Below are positions 5,240 through 10,965 of a DNA stretch of 11,110 nt, one piece after another; the first letter of the stretch is position 1, and every line of letters begins with the position of its first letter. The stretch is from DAOVIY01 sp964441595 (lineage in GTDB: Bacteria; Patescibacteriota; Minisyncoccia; UBA6257). Location: contig CAYTXM010000018.1 of the NCBI GenBank assembly GCA_964441595.1, forward strand, positions 1 to 11,110. The letters run 5' to 3'. The notes beneath the pieces are model-generated. The model searched no databases. It worked only from the letters and a program-made list of their open reading frames with translations, and was not told where the DNA came from. The position numbers and the translations under genes were made by a program.

Positions 5240-5719
5240 TTAAGGTTGCAAAACATCTTCAGTGCGACCATCAATAGAAATTACAACATCATTAATTTCA
5301 GAAAATTGTACTAGAGTTCCAGTAATTTGAGAACGAATAGCCATTACCCGACAAGACCCTCCTACTTGATATCCTAATTGTTCGTCAAAATTAACTTTAG
5401 CTATATTATTTTCTACAACCAAACTATTAATATTCACGCCGGGATTAATATTAGTTAAATATCCTTTTTCTTGTTCCTCTACAGTTGGACCTTTTAAAAG
5501 TTCTTCCAATGCTTGAATCATTGCTTTGTTTTTAAAAACCTGCCTTTCAACAGAATAAACTTTCTCGCAATTTAGAACTTCTGGATCTTCTTTAATATTT
5601 CCAAAAAATATCTTTACTGTCATAGTTTTTTCTTGCCTAATAATAAAATATCCAATAACTCCTACTAAGACCAATATCAGAATAATTATTGAACAAATTA
5701 AAAGATTCTGTTTTTTCAT
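5240..5719 (-). CDS. Membrane-anchored GerMN-domain protein
   Basis: A 159-residue protein. It has a single N-terminal membrane anchor (about 6-27, preceded by MKKQN) and an exported C-terminal GerMN domain. Hallmarks are ALEELLKGPT (about 70-79), GYLTNINPG, KVNFDEQLGYQVGGSCRVMAIRSQIT and the end ISIDGRTEDVLQP. GerMN was named from the spore-germination protein GerM, but the domain is common in non-sporulating bacteria in cell-envelope lipoproteins and anchored proteins. No sporulation gene is nearby, so a spore role is not implied. It follows the PD-(D/E)XK gene by five bases and precedes DUF167 by nine. The exact partner is unknown; an envelope or peptidoglycan-linked role is an inference. 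Confidence 0.88.
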   Translation of the reverse strand: MKKQNLLICSIIILILVLVGVIGYFIIRQEKTMTVKIFFGNIKEDPEVLNCEKVYSVERQVFKNKAMIQALEELLKGPTVEEQEKGYLTNINPGVNINSLVVENNIAKVNFDEQLGYQVGGSCRVMAIRSQITGTLVQFSEINDVVISIDGRTEDVLQP

Positions 5720-5724
5720 ATTTT

Positions 5725-6504
5725 CTAAAATAATGTTCCGTTTTTAGGTTCTATTGTTTTTGATTTTACTGATTTAACATAATCGCAATAATCACAATCA
5801 GAACTTGCTTTTGGAATTTCATCACTATTCAAACATTTATGAATATCAAGAATAGTTTTTTCAATCCAAGAATCATTGCCAGTATAAGGTATTACTTTAA
5901 CATCAAATTCTAATTTGCCGTCAAAAGCTTCAACATCTGTTTTGCCATTGCAATAAACAAAATATCCAATATTAGAAACCTTAAACCCATTTTGCCTAAA
6001 TAACCACTGATATATTTCCATTTGCTTTTTGTAACTAATCTGCCATTCAGCATCTAAACTTACTTCCCCATTCTTTGATGTTGCCTTGTAATCAACAATA
6101 ATTAATTCTCCTTTAGGATTTACCCAAATATCATCAATACCACCAGTAATTAACAAATTTGTTGGTTTATGGAGATAAGTTATTCCTCTTGTCCTTGCAT
6201 CACGCCACTCCTCAAGTTTTTCATGTTGAAAAGGAACAGCATCAATTTTATAAGTCTTTATAAAAGGATGTTTTGTGCCTTTTGCGCGATAAACATCAAA
6301 CTCTTGTTTAAGTAAAGTATCGACAGCGTTATTTAAATTAAATGGAAATCCGGGAGGACGCCCAATTCCTAATTTTCTATCCAAATAAAAACATCGCGGA
6401 CAATCTAAAAACAAATCAATTTTTGACCGCGAAATTCTAAATGGTTCTTTTAAATTAGGATCGTATAAATTTTTTGTTCTTTGTGAATTATAATATTGAG
6501 ACAT
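5725..6504 (-). CDS. Cas4/RecB-like PD-(D/E)XK nuclease with probable iron-sulphur cysteines
   Basis: The 259-residue protein shows the RecB/Cas4-type nuclease core. SRSKIDLFLDCPRCFYLDRK (25-44) is the N-terminal region. GGIDDIW (121-127) supplies the first metal-binding Asp, VDYKAT (137-142) is the (D/E)xK motif with D138 and K140, and QMEIY (161-165) is the QxxxY motif. Two cysteine pairs, C35/C38 and C237/C240 (CDYC), sit at opposite ends of the core as in Cas4 and AddB, where four cysteines hold a 4Fe-4S cluster; here this is inferred. The family cuts DNA ends in repair, recombination or CRISPR adaptation. No cas gene, CRISPR array or helicase is in the window, so a general DNA-repair role is more likely. 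The N-terminal 20 residues are polar and variable. It heads a tight gene run (GerMN starts five bases after its TAG). Confidence 0.85.
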   Translation of the reverse strand: MSQYYNSQRTKNLYDPNLKEPFRISRSKIDLFLDCPRCFYLDRKLGIGRPPGFPFNLNNAVDTLLKQEFDVYRAKGTKHPFIKTYKIDAVPFQHEKLEEWRDARTRGITYLHKPTNLLITGGIDDIWVNPKGELIIVDYKATSKNGEVSLDAEWQISYKKQMEIYQWLFRQNGFKVSNIGYFVYCNGKTDVEAFDGKLEFDVKVIPYTGNDSWIEKTILDIHKCLNSDEIPKASSDCDYCDYVKSVKSKTIEPKNGTLF

Positions 6505-6524
6505 ATATAAATCTTTATTCTATT

Positions 6525-6553
6525 ACTATACCATATCTTTCTTATCTGATGAA
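6525..6553 (-). promoter_or_regulatory. Possible promoter of the nuclease gene
   Basis: On the minus strand TGGTATAGT forms an extended -10 (hexamer TATAGT at 6525-6530), with TTCATC (6548-6553) as a partial -35 at 17 bases. The start would be near 6518, leaving about 14 nt before the ATG at 6504. It overlaps the stop codon of the upstream microprotein, so it would be an internal promoter. The evidence is motif match only. Confidence 0.35.
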
Positions 6554-6657
6554 AATTTCTTCTTCATTATCCTCTTAATTGCCATCCTTCTGCCAATAAA
6601 AACTCCTAATATTCCAATAACAAACAAAAATAGATATTTTACAAAATGATTTTCCAT
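6526..6657 (-). CDS. 43-residue single-pass membrane microprotein
   Basis: ATG 6655-6657 opens a 43-codon frame ending in TAG (6526-6528). Residues 5-22 form one hydrophobic segment (VKYLFLFVIGILGVFIG). The rest is a positively charged tail (RRMAIKRIMKKKF, then SSDKKDMV), so the predicted topology is N-out, C-in. It starts 12 bases after the remnant dehydrogenase stop and ends 21 bases before the nuclease start, filling the gap in the same orientation. No Shine-Dalgarno is seen, as with several neighbours. Without comparative data it cannot be ruled out as a chance frame, but the amphipathic logic (one membrane helix followed by a Lys/Arg tail) supports a real gene. Function unknown. Confidence 0.55.
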   Translation of the reverse strand: MENHFVKYLFLFVIGILGVFIGRRMAIKRIMKKKFSSDKKDMV

Positions 6658-6669
6658 AATTTTAAAATT

Positions 6670-6976
6670 TTAACAAGACTGCCCTCCAGCAACTAAATAT
6701 ATTCCACCAGTTATATAGCTTGCTTCATCTGACGCCAAGTTGGAAATAAATTCCAGCATTGTTAACAATAATATCTAAATGTTTTATTTCCTGAAACGCT
6801 TTTTTAATTTGTTCCTCCTTTCTTACATCAACCTGATAAAAATCTATATTATAATCTGGTTTTACAATATCAAAGATTATAACCTTTGCTCATTCATCTA
6901 AAAATCTCTGGGCAATAGCTTTTCCAATACTATTTGAACCTCCAGTTATTAATGCTACCTTTTTATCTAATTTCAT
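6670..6976 (-). pseudogene. Broken short-chain dehydrogenase/reductase (SDR) with internal deletion
   Basis: The 5' part (6749-6976) reads MKLDKKVALITGGSNSIGKAIAQ, the TGxxxxIG cofactor-binding motif of classical SDRs, and continues to the NNAG motif (about residues 72-75). A TGA codon at 6890-6892 interrupts it where SDRs usually have Gly before AKV. After NNAGI the frame shifts by one, and a typical SDR C-terminus follows from 6753 to the TAA at 6670-6672 (EFISNLASDEAS, then YITGGIYLVAGGQSC). About 140 residues, including the catalytic Ser and YxxxK region, are missing compared with a normal protein of about 245 residues. Both parts contain GAATT at the junction (6749-6754), so a short-repeat deletion is likely. 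The remnant lies in the operon, 11 bases after the DUF3175 stop. It cannot make an active enzyme. Confidence 0.87.
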
Positions 6977-6987
6977 ATTTCTATTAA

Positions 6988-7278
6988 TTATTTTTTATTC
7001 TTTCCAAAAACTACTCTTAATTCTTTTTTAGCTCGTTCTAAAATCTGTCGTTGTTTTGAATCAAGGTTCTTGCCAGCGCGATTAATATAAAAATTAAGCA
7101 TTGACATTGCTGATTGAAATGGCGTTCCTTTTTTATTTTTACTTTCTTCAGCTGATTTTTTAAGTGATTGAGCGATACGTTTTGGGTTTTTCCAAGTAAA
7201 AAGACCACTTTCTAAATCCAAAGCTCTACTTTTTAAAGTAACTTCTTTAGACCAATCTTCTTCAGATTTTCCTGCCAT
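6988..7278 (-). CDS. DUF3175 protein
   Basis: This 96-residue basic, soluble protein matches DUF3175 along its length. The diagnostic segments are ALDLESGLFTWKNPKRIAQSLKKSAE (about 19-44), the GTPFQSAMSMLNFYINRAGKNL block (51-72), and RQILERAKKELRVVFG at the end. The family is found in many bacteria as a stand-alone small protein of unknown function; its Lys/Arg-rich helices suggest nucleic-acid binding, which is only an inference. An AGAGGAG Shine-Dalgarno precedes the ATG by about 11 bases and overlaps the last codons of the ferritin-like gene (gap five bases), so the two are co-transcribed and probably coupled in translation. Confidence 0.87.
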   Translation of the reverse strand: MAGKSEEDWSKEVTLKSRALDLESGLFTWKNPKRIAQSLKKSAEESKNKKGTPFQSAMSMLNFYINRAGKNLDSKQRQILERAKKELRVVFGKNKK

Positions 7279-7283
7279 AAATT

Positions 7284-7505
7284 TTAAAGCTCCTCTTTTT
7301 GAAACTTTTCTTCCTGCGTTGTATCTAATTTTCTAATTATCTTAATTAATTCAGCAACATGCTCTTTTTCATCATCTCTAATATGGCCTAGCACTTTTTT
7401 GGCTTCATCATCGTTTATATCATCAATATGCTCCTGATATTGATTAATAGCTTCTAATTCCCCAATTAGATCCTCTCTTAATAATTTCAATATTTTATTA
7501 TTCAT
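7284..7505 (-). CDS. Small ferritin-like protein (EncFtn-like half-ferritin)
   Basis: The 73-residue protein is two predicted helices carrying ferritin-type metal ligands: GELEAINQYQEHI (15-27) and IRDDEKEHVAELIKIIRKL (42-60). The E46-x-x-H49 pair sits exactly 30 residues after E16, the same spacing as the E32/E62/H65 di-iron ligands recalled for encapsulated ferritin (EncFtn). Such half-ferritins dimerise to form the four-helix iron site and oxidise Fe(II). Members of this group are often cargo of encapsulin shells, but no encapsulin gene is in the window and no clear cargo-loading tail is visible. It heads an operon with DUF3175. The frame stays open for 20 codons upstream of the ATG, without an ATG, GTG or TTG. 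Alternative: a rubrerythrin-like mini protein of unknown substrate. Confidence 0.77.
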   Translation of the reverse strand: MNNKILKLLREDLIGELEAINQYQEHIDDINDDEAKKVLGHIRDDEKEHVAELIKIIRKLDTTQEEKFQKEEL

Positions 7506-7562
7506 ATTTTTGTTATTTTTAATTAATTTTCGACCTAAATTTTCAATATCTTCTTTCGTAAT

Positions 7563-7591
7563 ATTTTAACATAAAATTTTTTTATTTTAAA
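7563..7591 (-). promoter_or_regulatory. Possible promoter of the ferritin-like/DUF3175 operon
   Basis: On the minus strand TGTTAAAAT gives an extended -10 (TAAAAT at 7563-7568), with TTTAAA (7586-7591) as -35 at a 17-base spacing. The start would be near 7556, giving a leader of about 50 nt. The region is almost all A/T, so a chance match is a real possibility. Confidence 0.33.
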
Positions 7592-8595
7592 AATTCATCT
7601 ACTGCTTCAATGAATATCAAAGGATCAACGCTTGCGCCATTCACTTTTATGGAAAGGTGTAAATGAGGCCCTAATGACCATCCAGTATTTCCAACAAGAC
7701 CAATTAATTGTCCTCTTTCTATCATTTCCCCTTCTGAAACTTCAAACTTAGAAAGATGCAAATATAAAGAATAAATTCCTAATCCATGGTCTATAATTAT
7801 TGTATTCCCATAAACTGTTAATTCTTCAATAAGAACCACTTTTCCATTATTAACCGCGTAAATTGGCGTTCCTTCAACAGCATCCAAATCTACCCCCAAA
7901 TGTTGAATTGTAACATCTCCATCTTTTCTAATGTTTCCAAAAGCGCCAACGTTTATTATTTCATCAAGTGGATAAACAAATTTCTGATTAAAATATGCTT
8001 CTGGGCTATATCTTCCTAAAACTTCATAAATAATAACCCCATCTTTAGTGGCAATAGTTTTTGATATATTTGATGAAGTTAAATCTTTTTCCTCAAGTTC
8101 TGGGGTTATTATAATTTTGGTTATATAAAAATCCTTCTTTTTTACTGTTATTGTTTCTTCGGATTTTAATTCATCAGAAAGAAAAACTGCTAAAGGATAA
8201 TTTCCAGGAGCTTTCTTTGCATCAATTCCTAAAAGAGCTATCCACTTTTCCCCTGGTTCAACTTGGAAAAAATCAAATGATTTGCCACTAAACTTTCCAG
8301 TAATCTTTTCTTCTTCAGGAACTTTTTCTGCTTTAATAATTAATGAATCCCCTTGCTCAAGTTCAGTAGCTGATAATAAAATCTCAAAAGAAGGCTTTAT
8401 AAATTCTGCGGTAATAGTTGTAGTTGTTAAATCTTCGTTAATAGTTATTTCTGTACTTAGTTTTTCTTTTGGCTCAATATTCTCAAATGACCATTTAAAC
8501 GAGAATTGGGAAATAAAAAAGATAATCCCTGCCAAAAGCAGAAAAAACAAAAAGATTAATATCTTCGCTGAATTCTTTCTTATAAATAAACCCAT
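7582..8595 (-). CDS. Membrane-anchored M23 (LytM-type) murein endopeptidase
   Basis: Starting at ATG 8593-8595 the protein has 337 residues. A membrane anchor lies at about 9-29. A beta-rich extracytoplasmic region of about 170 residues follows, then a C-terminal M23 zinc peptidase domain. The metal and catalytic residues are complete: HLGVD (H232, D236), YLHL (H280) and GPHLHL (H311, H313). The family cuts peptidoglycan cross-bridges, or activates amidases when degenerate; this one looks active. The longest frame starts with TTG four codons earlier, but that TTG abuts the AGAAAGG element with no spacing, so the ATG 12 bases beyond it is preferred. The middle region could fold as Ig-like repeats. 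It is transcribed alone or read through from the ATP-cone gene across the hairpin at 8639-8668. Confidence 0.9.
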   Translation of the reverse strand: MGLFIRKNSAKILIFLFFLLLAGIIFFISQFSFKWSFENIEPKEKLSTEITINEDLTTTTITAEFIKPSFEILLSATELEQGDSLIIKAEKVPEEEKITGKFSGKSFDFFQVEPGEKWIALLGIDAKKAPGNYPLAVFLSDELKSEETITVKKKDFYITKIIITPELEEKDLTSSNISKTIATKDGVIIYEVLGRYSPEAYFNQKFVYPLDEIINVGAFGNIRKDGDVTIQHLGVDLDAVEGTPIYAVNNGKVVLIEELTVYGNTIIIDHGLGIYSLYLHLSKFEVSEGEMIERGQLIGLVGNTGWSLGPHLHLSIKVNGASVDPLIFIEAVDEFLK

Positions 8596-8638
8596 TTTGT
8601 TTTTCAACCTTTCTATAAAATTCTGTTTATTAAAACAA

Positions 8639-8668
8639 TGAAAGGCGTCCCAATTGGGGCGCCTTTCA
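8639..8668 (-). terminator. Terminator after the ATP-cone gene
   Basis: A 13-bp stem (8639-8651 with 8656-8668) with an AATT loop is G+C-rich compared with its surroundings and lies 10 bases past the ATP-cone stop. On the minus strand it is followed by TTGTTTT, a modest U-tract, and one pair is a C-A mismatch. On the plus strand that pair is U-G, but the following tract is poor and no plus-strand gene leads in, so it is assigned to the minus strand. Confidence 0.68.
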
Positions 8669-8678
8669 ATCTTCTTTA

Positions 8679-8957
8679 TTAAGCTTCGCTTTTACCTTCT
8701 GCGTATTTTCTCCAGGCACTAGCTACAGCCGGTTCAACCCTATCCAATTCATTAAGAATAGCCTGCTTAATATCACTTGTATCTATTTCCTCTTTGCCTT
8801 CGAACATAGGAATTACTGTTCCTGCCACTTGAAACACTACTTCTTCTTTCCTCTCTTCTGGAATATCTGCTTGCTGAGCAGCGCCGGCAATTGATTTTCT
8901 AATTTTTTCAGAACTAAATGGTTCTTTTGTCCCATCTTTTTTAATAACTTCCATCAT
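8679..8957 (-). CDS. Stand-alone ATP-cone domain protein
   Basis: The whole 92-residue protein is one ATP-cone. VIKKDGTKEPFSSEKIRKSI (4-23) is the nucleotide-binding entry motif (K.DG..E.F...KI..SI), and ID.SDIKQAILNELDRVEPAVASAWRKYAEG is the C-terminal half. ATP-cones normally sit at the N-terminus of ribonucleotide reductases or in NrdR, where they sense ATP/dATP. No zinc ribbon (as in NrdR) and no reductase domain is attached, and the flanking genes are complete. A free dATP/ATP sensor for a reductase coded elsewhere is plausible; this is inference. Two adjacent ATG codons open the frame (8957 and 8954), so the start is uncertain by one codon. It follows the flavoprotein gene by 54 bases and has no clear Shine-Dalgarno. 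Confidence 0.86.
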   Translation of the reverse strand: MMEVIKKDGTKEPFSSEKIRKSIAGAAQQADIPEERKEEVVFQVAGTVIPMFEGKEEIDTSDIKQAILNELDRVEPAVASAWRKYAEGKSEA

Positions 8958-9011
8958 AATTTATTAAGAATTATTTATTAATGTTAACGACCTTTTTTAA
9001 TATCTAATGTC

Positions 9012-10244
9012 TTAATTATTACATTCTCCTGCAATATATCCTGTAGCCCAACAAACCTGTAGATTATATCCACCAGTTGGTCCATCAAGATCAAGTATCT
9101 CCCCTGCAAAATACAAATTATCAATTAATTTTGATTTCATCGTCTTTTGATTAATTTCACTTAGCTTAATTCCTCCAGCTGTAATAATTGCCCTCCTAAA
9201 CCCTTCTAATTCTTTAATTTCTAAATTAAACTCTTTTAAAAGATGCAATAGTTTCTTTCTTTCTTCTTTAGTAATAGAATTAACTCTTTTATCAGGATCA
9301 ATCTCAGACAACCTTATAATAACAGGGATAAGTTTCTTAGGCAATAATTGATTAAGACTGTTTTTAAATAATTTCTTAGGACTTTTTTCAAAATCTCTTT
9401 GTATTCTTTTATCAAGTCTTACAAAGTCTAATGCTGGTTTAAAATCAATTTGCATTCTAATATTTCCAGGCAATTTTTGACCAATTTCTTTACTCATATC
9501 AAGAATTATTGGTCCGCTCATTCCATTGTCTGTAAATATCGCTTCACCAAATCTTGAATTAATCTTTTTATTATCTTTATATATACTAATTTCAACATTT
9601 TTTAAACTCAAGCCCTCAAGATCCTTCATATATCTCTCTTTAACAATAATGGGCACAATTGATGGTGAAGCATCTATAACCGTATGTCCAAAATTCCTAG
9701 CCCACTTATACCCATCTCCAGTAGACCCAGTTAAGGGATGAGCTTTTCCTCCTGTACAAATTATAAAATTATCTGCAGTAATTTCTTCATTATTTTTAAG
9801 AATAACCTTTTCAATTCTATTCTGCTTTTTTATAATTCTTTTTACTGATGAATTTGTTTTTACATCAACATGAAATTTTCTCAAATATTTAATAAGCAGA
9901 TCAAGCACATCTTGTGATTTATCGCTTACAGGAAACACCCTGCCCCCTCTCTCAACTTTTGTTCTCAATCCTTTGCTTTCAAAAAACTTTATTGTTTCAT
10001 CTGTGCCAAATTTGGAAAACGCTGAAAAAAGAAATTTCCCATTTTTCCCAAATTTATCTATTATTTCTTTTAATTCACCCCCTTTATTGGTGATATTACA
10101 TCTTCCTTTTCCGGTTATTAAGAGCTTAATTCCTAAACTATCATTTTTTTCAATTAAAACAACTCGAGAGCCAAGTTCTCCTGCTCTTCCCGCCGCAATC
10201 ATCCCAGCAGGACCACCTCCAATTACTGCAACATCGTATTTCAT
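9012..10244 (-). CDS. BaiN/HI0933-family FAD-dependent oxidoreductase
   Basis: A 410-residue flavoprotein. The N-terminus has the dinucleotide-binding VIGGGPAGMIAAGRAGELG motif (7-25) ending in the acidic ribose ligand E33. Then follow GIKLLITGKGRCNITN (38-53), ERGGRVFPVSDKSQDV (98-113) and CTGG...TGSTGDGY (about 163-178). The C-terminal FAGEILDLDGPTGGYNLQ signature (380-397) is diagnostic for this family, annotated as NAD(P)/FAD-dependent oxidoreductase, HI0933-like or BaiN. The length is as usual (about 390-420). A few members act on bile-acid intermediates, but the physiological substrate of most, including this one, is unknown. It is soluble and cytoplasmic. It follows DUF3850 by 32 bases; an AAAAGA before the ATG is only a weak ribosome-binding site. 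Confidence 0.92.
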   Translation of the reverse strand: MKYDVAVIGGGPAGMIAAGRAGELGSRVVLIEKNDSLGIKLLITGKGRCNITNKGGELKEIIDKFGKNGKFLFSAFSKFGTDETIKFFESKGLRTKVERGGRVFPVSDKSQDVLDLLIKYLRKFHVDVKTNSSVKRIIKKQNRIEKVILKNNEEITADNFIICTGGKAHPLTGSTGDGYKWARNFGHTVIDASPSIVPIIVKERYMKDLEGLSLKNVEISIYKDNKKINSRFGEAIFTDNGMSGPIILDMSKEIGQKLPGNIRMQIDFKPALDFVRLDKRIQRDFEKSPKKLFKNSLNQLLPKKLIPVIIRLSEIDPDKRVNSITKEERKKLLHLLKEFNLEIKELEGFRRAIITAGGIKLSEINQKTMKSKLIDNLYFAGEILDLDGPTGGYNLQVCWATGYIAGECNN

Positions 10245-10276
10245 AAATATCTTTTAATCTGATTTCTATAATCCTT

Positions 10277-10537
10277 CTAAAACTGAATAATATTTAATCC
10301 CTTCTCTTCAATTTCCTGTTTTTGCCCGAAATCATCGAGCTTGAATTTAAATACAAAATTTACCTTTTTTTCAATTGTTCTCCCGGTATATTCTTTTGTT
10401 TCTGGATTCCATTCTTCCAAAATTAAAGTATCGTCTTCTTGAATGTCAAAATCAGCTAATCTCAAATCAAATTTCTTTTTTCCAGATTCTATGAGATTAA
10501 ATTCCTTCGTCCATGTTTTCTTTTTTATTATAGCCAT
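10277..10537 (-). CDS. DUF3850 (ASCH/PUA-like) domain protein
   Basis: The 86-residue protein follows the DUF3850 pattern closely: a Trp-containing first strand (KKTWTKEFNLIESGKKKFDLRLADFDIQEDD, 6-36), LILEEWNPETKEYTGRTIEKKV (38-59), and a C-terminal strand region. DUF3850 is a small beta-barrel domain of the ASCH/PUA superfamily, in which a K..FDLR segment lines a putative RNA- or nucleotide-binding cleft. Known relatives occur in phage and bacteria, and no single function is established. It ends in TAG. It lies 15 bases after the MazG gene and 32 before the flavoprotein, so probably in the same transcript. The pairing with a nucleotide pyrophosphohydrolase is compatible with modified-nucleotide handling, as an inference only. 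Confidence 0.82.
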   Translation of the reverse strand: MAIIKKKTWTKEFNLIESGKKKFDLRLADFDIQEDDTLILEEWNPETKEYTGRTIEKKVNFVFKFKLDDFGQKQEIEEKGLNIIQF

Positions 10538-10552
10538 ATTTTTAATGATTCT

Positions 10553-10888
10553 TTATTTTAATTTTGGATTATTTTGGTGTCGATCTTTATCTCTTGTCTC
10601 TTTTTTCTCCATATTCCTCTGGAATGCTTCTGTTAAATCAACACCTGTTTGGTTAGAAATACATATAAGTGTAAAAAGCACATCTGCCAATTCATCAGAT
10701 AATTTTTTGCCCTCTTCTGATTTCTTAAAACTCTGATCGCCATAAGTTCTGGACATAACCCGGGCCACCTCGCCTACTTCCTCAACTAATTGGGCCAAAC
10801 TTGTCAGTTCGGAAAAATACCGCACCCCAGTTGTATTAATCCACTTATCTACAATTTCTTGAGCTTCTTTTATGGTTATTTTAGACAT
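10553..10888 (-). CDS. MazG-type nucleotide pyrophosphohydrolase (YpjD-like)
   Basis: The 111-residue all-alpha protein carries the MazG metal motif EEVGE (E36, E37, E40) and the partner ELADVLF (E66, D69). This ExxE...ExxD set binds Mg2+ for hydrolysis of NTP/dNTP to the monophosphate and pyrophosphate. The leading LTSLAQLVEEVGEVAR and trailing NRNMEKKETRDKDRH-like tail (QRNMEKKETRDKDR, 89-102) closely recall the single-domain YpjD-like MazG proteins. It is cytoplasmic and thought to clean non-canonical or excess nucleotides; the substrate is not predictable. It is the first gene after a weak AT-only hairpin at 10934-10956 and probably heads the operon with DUF3850 and the flavoprotein. No Shine-Dalgarno is visible before ATG 10888. 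Confidence 0.88.
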   Translation of the reverse strand: MSKITIKEAQEIVDKWINTTGVRYFSELTSLAQLVEEVGEVARVMSRTYGDQSFKKSEEGKKLSDELADVLFTLICISNQTGVDLTEAFQRNMEKKETRDKDRHQNNPKLK

Positions 10889-10933
10889 GATTTTGTTTTT
10901 TAAATAAGTTTTTGATCTAAATTCTAATTATTT

Positions 10934-10956
10934 AAAAAATTAAATAAGCTTAATTT
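10934..10956 (-). terminator. Weak AT-only hairpin in the gap before the MazG gene
   Basis: On the minus strand AAATTAA (10950-10956), a six-base loop and TTAATTT (10937-10943) run into TTT. It lies 10 bases past the stop of the Gly/Arg-rich gene, where a terminator is expected, but the stem is pure A/T and other pairings (AAATAA/TTATTT) are equally possible. The remaining gap up to 10889 is A/T-rich with no further gene seen. Confidence 0.33.
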
Positions 10957-10965
10957 ATTTTATTT

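Noticed and set aside
5240..5719. Sporulation/germination function for the GerMN gene
   Set aside because: The domain is common in non-spore-formers and no sporulation gene is nearby.
8282..8641. Plus-strand 119-codon open frame opposite the M23 gene
   Set aside because: Ser/Val/Ile-rich complement of a well-supported minus-strand gene; no start signals.
9526..10257. Plus-strand open frames opposite the flavoprotein gene
   Set aside because: Antisense shadows of a gene with intact FAD motifs from end to end.
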